From: an uncultured Clostridia bacterium
GTDB taxonomy: Bacteria > Bacillota > Clostridia > TANB77 > CAG-508
DNA length: 64,000 nt
Assembly: GCA_947627295.1 (NCBI GenBank)
Contig: CANQVJ010000004.1
Span: 1-64,000 of the forward strand
Reading direction: 5' to 3'
The translations under genes were made by a program, and so were the position numbers. Positions 34,734 to 41,607 of the stretch are shown piece after piece. The notes beneath the pieces are model-generated. The model was not told where the DNA came from. It made no database searches and saw only the letters and a list, made by a program, of their open reading frames with translations. The first letter of the stretch is position 1. The number at the start of each line of letters is the position of its first letter.

Positions 34734-34928
34734 TTATTCTCCTTTCTTTTCTTTTTCTAATTGCTTATACAGTTCATATAAATTAGTGCCTTCAACAGTT
34801 GTTAAAATTTTTGTAATTTGATTATTAGTTGTATTTTCTATTAACGAGTTTTTATATTGGTGATATTTTTGTTCTTTTTGAATTAGTTCTGTGTATCTAT
34901 CAACTGATATTGATATTTTTTCTTCCAT
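34734..34928 (-). CDS. Small phage protein, 64 residues
   Basis: A charged helical protein (MEEKISISVDRYTELIQKEQ) that ends in a Lys-rich tail. It overlaps the Gp157 gene stop by 1 bp and carries the ribosome binding site for the ATPase in its last codons. The S-V-D-R-Y-x-E-L-I pattern is common in small phage proteins of unknown role. Confidence 0.55.
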   Translation of the reverse strand: MEEKISISVDRYTELIQKEQKYHQYKNSLIENTTNNQITKILTTVEGTNLYELYKQLEKEKKGE

Positions 34929-35410
34929 TATCTAATCCTCAAACTTTCTCCCCTTGGCTCTAAATGAGCAAAAGGTAATTCTTGGCCTTCTTCTAATGCT
35001 TCTCTTATTTTGTCTTTATCAGTTTCTAGTTTCTTAAAACTATCTGGAACATCTCCATCAATAGTTAATCCTTGTTTACCACCGTTCTTAGCAATACTAA
35101 AACTAAATAGCTCTGTTTTGAATTTAGTTTTGCCTATTTCCTTCATCGTGTTTTGTAAGTTATCTTTTAAGAATTTCGCTCTGTTTTCAAAAGATTTTTG
35201 CCTTACATCTAACCTTTGTTTTTCTTCCTTTATTTTTTTTGCATCTCCCAAAAGTTCTTTTATTATTTTTGCATAATTGTCTGCCTTATCTTCAATTTCT
35301 CCTTCAATACCTTCTAAGGTATCAAGTATCATTTGTTCATCAATATTTTCCTCATATAGCATATTTAAAACTGTGTCATAATTATTTGTTAATTCATATA
35401 AATTACTCAT
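34928..35410 (-). CDS. Siphovirus Gp157-like protein
   Basis: The 160-residue protein matches the Gp157 pattern. It has an N-terminal MSNLYELTNNYDTVLNML, a long acidic coiled coil, NRAKFLKDNLQNTMKEIG, then FSFSIAKNGGKQGL and VPDSF. The family is found at the start of siphovirus recombination and replication operons, and its role is not firmly known. Order (Gp157, ATPase, DUF669, primase) matches other Gram-positive phages. Confidence 0.85.
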   Translation of the reverse strand: MSNLYELTNNYDTVLNMLYEENIDEQMILDTLEGIEGEIEDKADNYAKIIKELLGDAKKIKEEKQRLDVRQKSFENRAKFLKDNLQNTMKEIGKTKFKTELFSFSIAKNGGKQGLTIDGDVPDSFKKLETDKDKIREALEEGQELPFAHLEPRGESLRIR

Positions 35411-35426
35411 TTCTTTCTCCTTCCTT

Positions 35427-35466
35427 GACTTTTACATCTAAAATGTGCTAAAATATATGTAAAGTC
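35427..35466. promoter_or_regulatory. Inverted repeat before the Gp157 operon
   Basis: GACTTTTACAT (35427-35437) and ATGTAAAGTC (35457-35466) form an inverted repeat across 19 bp, in the 87-bp gap upstream of Gp157. It may be an operator or an attenuator. No clear promoter boxes are visible. Confidence 0.35.
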
Positions 35467-35497
35467 ATATATTTTATATGTTTTGAACTAGGTAGTT

Positions 35498-35749
35498 TTA
35501 GCGGACATCTAGTTCTTTTATTATTTCTAAAATTTTTCTTTTATAAACTTCATCGTTTCTATAATGCTGAGCTTCTGTAAAAAGCCTTACTTCTGCTATT
35601 GCGTTTTCTAGTTTGTTTATTCTGCGACCCTTTTCATAATTTTCATTTTCTAAGTATAAAGCTCTTTTTTGTAATTCTTTAATTCTATTTCTTGCGTGTT
35701 TTAAATCTTCTTGATTTGCTTTGTATTTTGTATAAAATGGTATGTACAT
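35498..35749 (-). CDS. Coiled-coil phage protein, 83 residues
   Basis: It begins MYIPFYTKYKANQEDLKHAR and is mostly a basic coiled coil (IKELQKRALYLENENYEK). It lies 2 bp after the preceding gene. No family recognised. Confidence 0.5.
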   Translation of the reverse strand: MYIPFYTKYKANQEDLKHARNRIKELQKRALYLENENYEKGRRINKLENAIAEVRLFTEAQHYRNDEVYKRKILEIIKELDVR

Positions 35750-35751
35750 TT

Positions 35752-35949
35752 TTATTTTCCTCCCTTCATAAAACTATCAATTAATTCTTTAAGGTCTGTT
35801 AAATACTCTTTTTTATTCCAACCTTCAAGTTCGCATATTTGTAAATCCATTTTTATGTCTTTTAAAAGTTTCAATTTCATTTCTTCCCTCGATTTTTGAT
35901 TTAATGTTTTTCTTGTTTCTTTATTATCAGGTATTAAAATTACTCCCAT
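35752..35949 (-). CDS. Small phage protein, 65 residues
   Basis: A charged helical protein (MGVILIPDNKETRKTLNQK) with CELEGWNKKEYLTDLKELID near the end. It has a short upstream GGAG and tight spacing. Role unknown. Confidence 0.5.
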   Translation of the reverse strand: MGVILIPDNKETRKTLNQKSREEMKLKLLKDIKMDLQICELEGWNKKEYLTDLKELIDSFMKGGK

Positions 35950-35960
35950 TTTGTTTACTC

Positions 35961-36074
35961 CTATCTATAGACCGTAATACAATTTTCAAATACATATAAT
36001 CCTAAATATGCAAATCCTGTTTGTGCTAAAACAAAAATTGTGATTTTTCCTATAATTTCAAATATTTTTTTCAT
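35961..36074 (-). CDS. Small membrane peptide, 37 residues
   Basis: The ORF starts at ATG 36074 with GAGAGGAG upstream, 3 bp after the excisionase-like gene. It encodes MKKIFEIIGKITIFVLAQTG and a second hydrophobic part to YVFENCITVYR: one membrane helix. It fills the gap exactly. Function unknown. Confidence 0.5.
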   Translation of the reverse strand: MKKIFEIIGKITIFVLAQTGFAYLGLYVFENCITVYR

Positions 36075-36077
36075 TTG

Positions 36078-36275
36078 TTATTCTCCTCTCTTTCTTTTTT
36101 TACTGTACCAATTTCTTATTGCACTTCCTAAAGCTACCTTCTCTTTTCCAAAATTTTCACTTGGAAAATCTTTTAAATTGTAAATATCTAAAGCTGTCGG
36201 CAAACTACAATGCCTTAGTTCTGAAAATTCTGTTGGTGTGTAAAATTTATTATCATTTAAATCCAATTGCCTCAT
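36078..36275 (-). CDS. Excisionase-like / helix-turn-helix protein
   Basis: A 65-residue basic protein with FYTPTEFSELRHCSLPTALD, like the MerR-type helix-turn-helix of excisionases, then FGKEKVALGSAIRNWYSKKR. Three starts are possible: GTG at 36302, ATG at 36275, and TTG at 36266. The last is best spaced from AAAGGAG. It is near the repressor side of the early operon, as excision or regulatory proteins often are. Confidence 0.5.
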   Translation of the reverse strand: MRQLDLNDNKFYTPTEFSELRHCSLPTALDIYNLKDFPSENFGKEKVALGSAIRNWYSKKRKRGE

Positions 36276-36339
36276 CTCCTTTCTTTTAATATTTCCTCTC
36301 ACTTTTTGTTATAATGTTTTTGAAAGCGAGGTGATTGTA

Positions 36340-36738
36340 ATGTCTTTAGAAAAGTTTTCTTACATAATAGCAATTATTTTATTATTATCTTCAATTATTT
36401 CTCCTATAGTAGTAGCTATAATAAACAATATGCACCAAACAAAAATGAAACGCATTGAAATATTTGAAAATAATAAAACTCAAGCTCTTGCTAATTTTAT
36501 AGAAAATGCTCAACAAGTTGCATATAATCCAACTGATAGCGAAACAGTATTAAATTATGCTAATTCGTTTAATGTTTTATTTCTTTATTTTTCTAATATT
36601 TCGCTTGACACTGTCTCTAAGTTTGACCAATGTAGAACTGAAATTGTTAAAAACGACACTCCCGAAAATTTTCAAAAAGCTAACCGTGAACTGACCAATA
36701 TTGTTCAAGAGCTTTCAAAACAAATAGTGAAAATGTGA
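36340..36738 (+). CDS. Rightward membrane protein inside the early region
   Basis: The 132-residue protein (from MSLEKFSY, ATG at 36340 after GAGGTG) has one N-terminal membrane helix (about residues 6-29). A cytoplasmic helical domain follows, with NKTQALANFIENAQQVAYNP and LNYANSFNVLFLYF. It reads against the lytic operon on both sides, so it may be expressed in the lysogen. Role unknown; superinfection exclusion or another lysogenic conversion role is speculation. Confidence 0.6.
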   Translation: MSLEKFSYIIAIILLLSSIISPIVVAIINNMHQTKMKRIEIFENNKTQALANFIENAQQVAYNPTDSETVLNYANSFNVLFLYFSNISLDTVSKFDQCRTEIVKNDTPENFQKANRELTNIVQELSKQIVKM

Positions 36739-36859
36739 GCATTATTGCTATATAGACTGCATAAACCCATGTTGTTTTGCGGTCTACTTTTTTGTACCAA
36801 CCTATAAGAGATATAATTCCTGCTACTGTTAAAATACTCATTCCTATAATAACTTCCAC
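36680..36859 (-). CDS. Small two-helix membrane protein, GTG start
   Basis: A 59-residue ORF starts with GTG after AAAGGAG (7-bp spacing). It encodes VEVIIGMSILTVAGIISLIG, a basic loop (WYKKVDRKTTW) and a second helix. It overlaps the 3' end of the rightward gene by 59 bp. Holin-sized, but far from the lysis genes. Evidence is the start signal and membrane pattern only. Confidence 0.4.
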   Translation of the reverse strand: MEVIIGMSILTVAGIISLIGWYKKVDRKTTWVYAVYIAIMLTFSLFVLKALEQYWSVHG

Positions 36860-36894
36860 TGTTTTTCTCCTTTCTTTTAGTTAGTGATTAACTT

Positions 36895-36910
36895 GTTGCG
36901 TTAATGCAAC
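36895..36910. promoter_or_regulatory. Operator-like palindrome at the 3' end of the Cro-like gene
   Basis: GTTGC-GTTAAT-GCAAC matches the operator at 37140-37155 (GTTGC-GTTTTT-GCAAC): the same 5-bp arms with a 6-bp spacer. It overlaps the stop codon of the Cro-like gene, so it may be a third binding site. Confidence 0.5.
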
Positions 36911-37116
36911 TTTTGGTGTAAAAAAAATTCTGCAAATTCGTTTTCTTTAATGTCTAATTCTTTGCAAAAAATTTCTGCCTCTTGTATTGTCGTTGGAGCT
37001 TCATTGTTAATCTTTTTTCCTAAAGTGTATGCAGAACAACCTATCTTTGGGGCTAGTAGTTGGTTTGTATATCCTTTTTCAGTCATTCTTCCTTTAAGTT
37101 TTTGAGTATTTATCAC
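36901..37116 (-). CDS. Cro-like helix-turn-helix regulator
   Basis: The 71-residue protein has a lambda-repressor-like helix-turn-helix: LKGRMTEKGYTNQLLAPKIG, then SAYTLGKKINNEAPTTIQE. It is the first gene of the leftward lytic operon, divergent from the CI-type repressor, the place of Cro. It should repress the repressor promoter to favour lytic growth. Confidence 0.75.
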   Translation of the reverse strand: MINTQKLKGRMTEKGYTNQLLAPKIGCSAYTLGKKINNEAPTTIQEAEIFCKELDIKENEFAEFFLHQKLH

Positions 37117-37139
37117 TTTGTTTCCCTCCCTTCTTTCTT

Positions 37140-37271
37140 GTTGCGTTTTTGCAACTTTGTAATTACATTATACACTAAATTTTTATATTGTCAATACTTT
37201 TTTGCAACTTTTTTTGTTTTTTTTACAAAAAATGTTGCAAATGTTGCAAAAATATAGTATTATAAATATAT
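37140..37271. promoter_or_regulatory. Lysis-lysogeny switch: div. promoters and operators
   Basis: Leftward promoter: TTGACA (37194-37189), 16 bp, TATAAT (37172-37167), both perfect. Rightward promoter for the repressor: TTGCAA (37235-37240), 17 bp, TATTAT (37258-37263), with AAGGAGG before the start at 37284. Operator GTTGC-N6-GCAAC at 37140-37155 lies just after the leftward start point. Half sites TTGCAAC (37202-37208) and GTTGCAA (37234-37240 and 37243-37249) cover the repressor -35 box. This is a classic layout for CI/Cro control. Confidence 0.75.
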
Positions 37272-37283
37272 AAGGAGGTTGCG

Positions 37284-37937
37284 ATGGACAGAGAAAAAGA
37301 AACTCGTTATAAATTAATAGGTATTAGATTAAATAAAGCTAGATTAAGAAAAAATATTACTCTAGAGGAAGCCGGAAATAAGGTCGGTGTTAATAAAAGT
37401 ACTGTTCAAAGATGGGAAAATGGCAATGTAGAAAAATTTAAAATTCCATTGTTAGAAATATTAGCGGACTTTTACTGCGTAAATACAGAATGGTTGTTAG
37501 GTCATGATGTGCCAATGGTTAAAAATGAATACCAAGTAACAGATTATAAACATGCTTTTCCCCTTTTAGGAACTGTAAAAGCTGGATATGATTATTTGGC
37601 ACAAGAAAATTTAATAGGTTATGTTGCTATTGATAAAAATTTATCTGACCCTGAAAATTATTTTGCTTTAAAAGTTATTGGTGACAGTATGCAACCAGTA
37701 TTATATGAAGACGATATTGTTATTGTTCATAAACAAAACGATGTTGAAAGTGGTCAAGTAGGTATTGTCTTAGTGGATAACGAAGAAGCCACAATAAAAA
37801 AAGTTATAAAACATAATGATTATGTAGAACTTATAGCTTTTAATTCTTACTATCCGTCAAGAAAACTAGATAAAAAAACAAAATTTACTATAATAGGAAA
37901 AGTTGTAGAAGCTAGAATTAGTAAAATATTTGAATAA
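37284..37937 (+). CDS. CI-type repressor with LexA-like autocleavage domain
   Basis: The 217-residue protein has an N-terminal helix-turn-helix (NKARLRKNITLEEAGNKVG, NKSTVQRWENG) and an S24 peptidase domain. The cleavage site A100-G101 is in VKAGYDY, the catalytic Ser135 in GDSMQP, and a Lys near 172-173 in EEATIKKV. It should hold the prophage silent and be inactivated by RecA-stimulated self-cleavage after DNA damage. It is first in a rightward lysogeny operon that runs to the integrase. Confidence 0.9.
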   Translation: MDREKETRYKLIGIRLNKARLRKNITLEEAGNKVGVNKSTVQRWENGNVEKFKIPLLEILADFYCVNTEWLLGHDVPMVKNEYQVTDYKHAFPLLGTVKAGYDYLAQENLIGYVAIDKNLSDPENYFALKVIGDSMQPVLYEDDIVIVHKQNDVESGQVGIVLVDNEEATIKKVIKHNDYVELIAFNSYYPSRKLDKKTKFTIIGKVVEARISKIFE

Positions 37938-37947
37938 GGAGGGTAAA

Positions 37948-38724
37948 ATGAATTTTAAAGTTGCTGGGATAACATCTGAAAATGAAGACAGAAAAGATAT
38001 ACAAACTTTAATAGATAGAGATTTAAAAAAGCAATATAAGGAAGGACTGATAGATGAAAAATATGAAGGATACACAAATTCTGAAATTAAAGAAATGGAT
38101 TTAAATGTTCCAGAGTTTTCTAATATAACTTATGATGTAATTGTAAAAGAAGATACTTTTAATGATGAAAAATGTGCAAAAGTTTATATTAAAAATTATG
38201 AAGGAAATCTTGTACACATTGGATATATTCCAAAAAAACAACTAAAAGAATATTTTAATGAAAAAGAAATATATAATTCAAATAAAAATAAGTCCGAAAT
38301 AACAGGTACTGCCGAATTAACTGGAGGTAAATACAAATATTGCGAACTTTACGAAGAAGATTATGTAGAAAAGGAAAGAGTTGAAATTAAAGAATTATCT
38401 TATGGACTAAATGTAACCTTATTTTATAATAATAAAGAGGATAAGAAAGAAACTGTTGAAACGGTTGAACAGCAAAATATTCAACATACTTCTACTAAAA
38501 AAATAGAATATTTAGGAAGGGAATATAATGATATAAAAAGCTTGAAAAATTATATGTTTTCATTATTTTTTGTTGGAATTTTACTTGTTGTAGTTGGTGT
38601 TTTTACATTAACAATTGTAATTGGATTCTTTCTTATTTTACTAGGAATCTTTTATATATACTGTGCTATAAGTGCTTATAATTTTATAAAAGAATATAAA
38701 TCAAATACAAAAAAGGAGCTATAA
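37948..38724 (+). CDS. HIRAN-like domain protein with two C-terminal membrane helices
   Basis: The 258-residue protein (ATG at 37948 after AAGGAGGG; an ATG at 37930 is inside the repressor gene) starts NFKVAGITSENEDRK. It continues to KVYIKNYEGNLVHIGYIPKK, the two ends of a HIRAN-type domain, otherwise known for binding DNA ends or damage sites. Two membrane helices are at about residues 203-222 and 226-246. A membrane-anchored HIRAN is unusual. It is in the lysogeny operon, so a host-modifying role is possible. Confidence 0.6.
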   Translation: MNFKVAGITSENEDRKDIQTLIDRDLKKQYKEGLIDEKYEGYTNSEIKEMDLNVPEFSNITYDVIVKEDTFNDEKCAKVYIKNYEGNLVHIGYIPKKQLKEYFNEKEIYNSNKNKSEITGTAELTGGKYKYCELYEEDYVEKERVEIKELSYGLNVTLFYNNKEDKKETVETVEQQNIQHTSTKKIEYLGREYNDIKSLKNYMFSLFFVGILLVVVGVFTLTIVIGFFLILLGIFYIYCAISAYNFIKEYKSNTKKEL

Positions 38725-38727
38725 GCT

Positions 38728-39045
38728 ATGAAATGTAAAATATGTGGAACTACTGAAAACGTAAAATATGAAGGTATGTGCAGAGATTGTTATACAAAGT
38801 CTATCGGAGCAAAATCCGAAGAAGAAATATCTACTAATATTAAAAAGAAAAGTGATTATATATTAATAGCTCAAATAATATTGATTGTTTTGGGAATAAT
38901 ACTTTCTTTAATATGTTTTGTTAGTGGTTATATTTCAACAGGAGTAACGATTATTATTGGATTCGGAGCAACTTGTTTTGGATTAAAAATTTGCATTACT
39001 ATAATAGATTTACTTGACGATATTAACAAAAAACTAGATAAATAA
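38728..39045 (+). CDS. Zinc-ribbon protein with two membrane helices
   Basis: The 105-residue protein begins MKCKICGTTENVKYEGMCRD, a C-x-x-C/C-x-x-C zinc ribbon, and then has two membrane helices (about residues 46-66 and 70-92). It starts 3 bp after the HIRAN-like gene and probably works with it. Both are small membrane-tethered proteins of the lysogeny operon. Function unknown. Confidence 0.6.
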   Translation: MKCKICGTTENVKYEGMCRDCYTKSIGAKSEEEISTNIKKKSDYILIAQIILIVLGIILSLICFVSGYISTGVTIIIGFGATCFGLKICITIIDLLDDINKKLDK

Positions 39046-39058
39046 GGAGGTGGAAATT

Positions 39059-39235
39059 ATGAGTGATAGAGAAAGAGTTTTAGAAGTAGCAAGCAGTATG
39101 TCTGACACAGCTACTATTGAAGAAATTATTGCGGCTTTTTATACTCAAATGCAAATTGAACAAGGATTAGAAGATGTTGAAAACGGAAATGTTTATAGTT
39201 CTGAAGAAGTGTGGGAGGAGATAAAGGAATGGTAG
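39059..39235 (+). CDS. Antitoxin of a RelE/ParE-type pair
   Basis: The 58-residue acidic protein (MSDRERVLEVASSMSDTATI, ending VWEEIKEW) precedes and overlaps the toxin gene by 7 bp. ATG 39059 is 8 bp after GGAGG; a GTG at 39050 is too close. Small acidic protein plus overlap with a ParE-like toxin is the usual antitoxin form. It should bind and silence the toxin and repress the operon. Confidence 0.65.
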   Translation: MSDRERVLEVASSMSDTATIEEIIAAFYTQMQIEQGLEDVENGNVYSSEEVWEEIKEW

Positions 39236-39543
39236 TTGAATGGACTAATTTTGCTCGTTCTAATTTAAACAACTTTAAATCAACTTCAAAAAAAGTTAAT
39301 GTTTCTGAATATATAAAAAAACTTTTTAAATATTCGCTTCAACTGGCAGACAATCCTGAATTAGGGCGACCATATAGGTATTTAAGAAATAAACTTATTA
39401 GAAGGCTAGTGTATGAGGATCATTCTATTTTTTACTTTATCGACGAAGAAATTGATACCATATATATACTGTCAGCTATTCATTATAGACAAAATATTGA
39501 CAGAGCCTTCAAGATTATTTCTAAATTTATAGATAAAAAATAG
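39229..39543 (+). CDS. RelE/ParE-type toxin
   Basis: The 104-residue basic protein from MVVEWTNFARSNLNNFKSTS has a ParE/RelE fold: two N-terminal helices, ADNPELGRPYRYLRNKLIRR in the middle, and VYEDHSIFYFIDEE with IYILSAIHYRQN at the end. RelE members cut mRNA on ribosomes and ParE members act on gyrase. Which applies is not clear. It stabilises the prophage in the lysogen. Confidence 0.75.
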   Translation: MVVEWTNFARSNLNNFKSTSKKVNVSEYIKKLFKYSLQLADNPELGRPYRYLRNKLIRRLVYEDHSIFYFIDEEIDTIYILSAIHYRQNIDRAFKIISKFIDKK

Positions 39544-39633
39544 ACAACACACGCTTGCACCAATTTTGTGTGTTGCCTATATATACTCTTTATTAAGAGG
39601 TTTTGTATATATATTATACTACATTACCTCTTA
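39542..39633. other. Hairpin and inverted repeat before the integrase gene
   Basis: CAACACAC/GTGTGTTG (near 39545-39575) can end the toxin transcript, with only a weak U-tract after it. TAAGAGGT (39594-39601) and ACCTCTTA (39626-39633) flank an AT-rich TATATATATTATACT stretch that may hold the integrase promoter, so the repeat could be an operator. Confidence 0.4.
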
Positions 39634-39672
39634 TTAAGCAAGGAAACATTTGTTTAAGGAGGTTGTTTTTTT

Positions 39673-40968
39673 ATGGGAAAACCAAAAACTCGTGGAAACG
39701 GAGAAGGAACTATATTCAAAAGAAAAATCAATGGTAAAGATAAGTGGGTTATGGAATATACTTTTAATATGCAAGATGAAAAAACTGGCAAAAGAAAGCG
39801 CAAAACATTATATGGCAACACAAGAAAAGAAGTAAGAGAGAAACTTGAAAAACTTTTGACTGAATTAAATACCGATACTTATGTTGATAAATCTAAAATT
39901 ATATTCAAAGATATAACAAAAGAATTTATAGAAAAAGAATATAGTTTTAATAAATTAAGCGATAATTCTTATCTTAGAAAAATAAACACTTATAACCAAA
40001 TATGTAAACACTATATGGCAGATATGGAAATTCAAAAAATAACAGAAAACGATCTTAAAGACTTTTTATCTTACATAACTAAATATTCTAATTCTGTTAT
40101 TGGAAAAATATACGGGGTTGTTAATAATACTTTTAAAATTGCTGTGAAGAAGAATATTATCAAATATAATTTTTTAGATGATAAGTTTGAATTTTGTAAA
40201 CCTAAATCTTCTAAACCGGACAAAAAAATAAAAGGTTTTACTATTGAAGAACAAAAAGATTTTATAGAAGCAATAAAAAATGATACTTCTTATAAATATC
40301 ACTATCAGTTTTTATTAAGCTTATATACAGGTATGCGTATGGGCGAAATTAATGCACTTGATATTTATGATGTCGATTTAAAAAATAAAGTAATACATAT
40401 TAGAAGAAGTGTGACTAAAGATAAAAAAGATAGAACAATTTTAGGAGAACAAACAAAAACAAAAAACGGTACTCGTGATATTATCATAGATAATCAAGTA
40501 TATGACATTTTGCAAGAGTATTTGAATAAAGAATACAAACCTAACCCTAAAAACTTATTATTTTACAATTTTAAAAACAATACTGTTTATTCTACAAGCC
40601 AAATCAATATATGCTTTAAAAGATTTTGCCAACATTACAATATCGGAAAGGGCTACGATGTAAATCAGCATATGCTAAGGCACACTTTTGCAACACGCTG
40701 TATTGAAAGTGGGATGCCTGCAAATGTTCTTTCTAAAATAATGGGTCATGCAAACATTAAAACAACTTTAGAAATATATTGTGATGTATTTAACAATTAT
40801 GAGAAAAGAAATTCAATGCAAGCCTATGACTATTTAGATAACAACAACCTACTGTTATCTAACTATAATAATTATAATGTAGACTTAAATAAAATATTAA
40901 ATTCTATAAAAGAAATGTATAAAAAGAAAGATAGTAGACTTATAGAAATAGAAAAAATAATAAGTTAA
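39673..40968 (+). CDS. int: Tyrosine integrase of the prophage
   Basis: The 431-residue protein begins with an arm-binding domain (RGNGEGTIFKRKINGKDKWV, as in Tn916-type integrases), then a core-binding SAM-like domain. The catalytic domain has Arg in LSLYTGMRMGEI (about 222), the H-x-x-R box in [11 protein letters not shown] (about 333-336), His in IMGHANIKTT, and the nucleophile Tyr in TLEIYCDV (about 368). It integrates the phage at the tRNA-Gln 3' end, 146 bp downstream. AAGGAGG precedes the ATG. It reads toward the attachment site. Confidence 0.92.
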   Translation: MGKPKTRGNGEGTIFKRKINGKDKWVMEYTFNMQDEKTGKRKRKTLYGNTRKEVREKLEKLLTELNTDTYVDKSKIIFKDITKEFIEKEYSFNKLSDNSYLRKINTYNQICKHYMADMEIQKITENDLKDFLSYITKYSNSVIGKIYGVVNNTFKIAVKKNIIKYNFLDDKFEFCKPKSSKPDKKIKGFTIEEQKDFIEAIKNDTSYKYHYQFLLSLYTGMRMGEINALDIYDVDLKNKVIHIRRSVTKDKKDRTILGEQTKTKNGTRDIIIDNQVYDILQEYLNKEYKPNPKNLLFYNFKNNTVYSTSQINICFKRFCQHYNIGKGYDVNQHMLRHTFATRCIESGMPANVLSKIMGHANIKTTLEIYCDVFNNYEKRNSMQAYDYLDNNNLLLSNYNNYNVDLNKILNSIKEMYKKKDSRLIEIEKIIS

Positions 40969-40991
40969 TTTTACAGCCGTTGTACAGCCGT
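40969..40991. repeat. Arm-type integrase repeat, right end
   Basis: Identical to 2039-2061: paired ACAGCCGT units at an 11-bp period, beginning right after the integrase stop codon and about 120 bp from the right core. Confidence 0.6.
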
Positions 40992-41113
40992 GCCAATTAA
41001 TTTTAAAAAATATCATATTTATTTTAAAAAATATCAAAACTCTAAAAACTAGTAATAATAAAGGTTTGAACCATTTTGAAATAAATTCAAAATATGTTCA
41101 AACCTATTAAAAT

Positions 41114-41124
41114 TGGCTGGGCTG
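41114..41124. other. attR core inside tRNA-Gln
   Basis: The 11 bp TGGCTGGGCTG are the 3' end of the tRNA-Gln gene and match attL exactly in direct orientation. Confidence 0.65.
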
Positions 41125-41188
41125 GCTAGATTCGAACTAGCGCATGATCGAGTCAAAGTCGATTGCCTTACCACTTGGCTACAGCCCA
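41114..41188 (-). tRNA. tRNA-Gln (anticodon TTG)
   Basis: The 75-nt gene folds as a tRNA: acceptor TGGGCTG/CAGCCCA, D arm with GCCAAGTGGTAAGGC, anticodon stem ATCGA/TCGAT around loop CTTTGAC (anticodon TTG), and T arm with GTTCGAATC. CCA is encoded. Its 3' end is the prophage attachment site. The gene is intact. Confidence 0.95.
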
Positions 41189-41229
41189 ATGTTTAATATT
41201 AAATTTTAAAAATTAATTTTTGAGAGTTT

Positions 41230-41250
41230 GTTTGACATTTTGTTTGACAT
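41230..41250. repeat. Paired GTTTGACAT repeats, probable relic of another integration site
   Basis: GTTTGACAT occurs at 41230-41238 and 41242-41250, a 12-bp period. This is very like the paired arm-type sites of the two integrases in this window. It sits between the intact tRNA-Gln and the half tRNA-Gln. No gene is supported in 41189-41333. Confidence 0.4.
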
Positions 41251-41333
41251 TGCTACTTTTTGAAAAACATTAAATCTTTCAAACTCTCTATATGTCAAGC
41301 CTTGCGGTTTTGGAATAACTTTAAAACGATAAA

Positions 41334-41372
41334 GAGTCAAAGTCTGGTGCCTTACCACTTGGCTACAGCCCA
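41334..41372 (-). pseudogene. 5' half of a second tRNA-Gln
   Basis: 39 nt match the tRNA-Gln from its 5' end (TGGGCTGTAGCCAAGTGG) through the anticodon loop (CTTTGAC) and then stop. The upper anticodon stem is CCAGA, differing from the intact copy (ATCGA), so it comes from a separate tandem gene. The 3' half is missing, as after insertion and loss of a mobile element in the anticodon region. Confidence 0.75.
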
Positions 41373-41379
41373 ATATTTG

Positions 41380-41457
41380 TGGGGTAGAAGATGGGACTCG
41401 AACCCACGGTCTCCAGTGCCACAAACTGGCGCGTTAACCAACTACGCTACATCTACC
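41380..41457 (-). tRNA. tRNA-His (anticodon GTG)
   Basis: The gene reads GGTAGATGTAGCGTAGTTGG from its 5' end. It has anticodon stem CCAGT/ACTGG around TTGTGGC (anticodon GTG), T arm GTGGG-TTCGAGT-CCCAT and an encoded CCA. An extra 5' G faces C73, the mark of tRNA-His. One T-T mismatch in the acceptor stem is tolerated. Confidence 0.93.
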
Positions 41458-41607
41458 ATATTAATGCTTACTTTGTGAGCACACTATATATTTTAACCTA
41501 TTTTACCCTAACTTGTCAACCCATTTTCGTGTTTTTCTTGTTAAAACTTGAAATTTTTTTTGATTTATGTAATAATTATCTTGTTAAATGAAAAGAGGTG
41601 CTTTTTT

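Larger units (their letters stand above)
1978..41124. mobile_element. Complete-looking siphovirus-type prophage at tRNA-Gln
   Basis: The borders are an 11-bp direct repeat, TGGCTGGGCTG (1978-1988 and 41114-41124), which is the 3' end of the tRNA-Gln including CCA. One unit of element plus core is 39136 bp. Within it lie integrase, CI/Cro switch, replication genes, HNH, small and large terminase, HK97-type portal, protease and capsid, long-tail genes (Dit, Tal, 1091-residue tape measure), fiber with DGR, and lysis genes. Order and orientation are those of a temperate Gram-positive siphovirus. A 1091-residue tape measure would predict a tail of about 160 nm by the usual 0.15 nm per residue rule. 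The large terminase is frameshifted here, so inducibility is uncertain. Confidence 0.92.

Noticed and set aside
41206-41424. 72-codon minus-strand ORF
   Set aside because: Its first part is a translation of the tRNA-His and half tRNA-Gln (the usual VRVPSSTP artefact). The rest has no start signal, though it may be a gene-end relic of a lost element.
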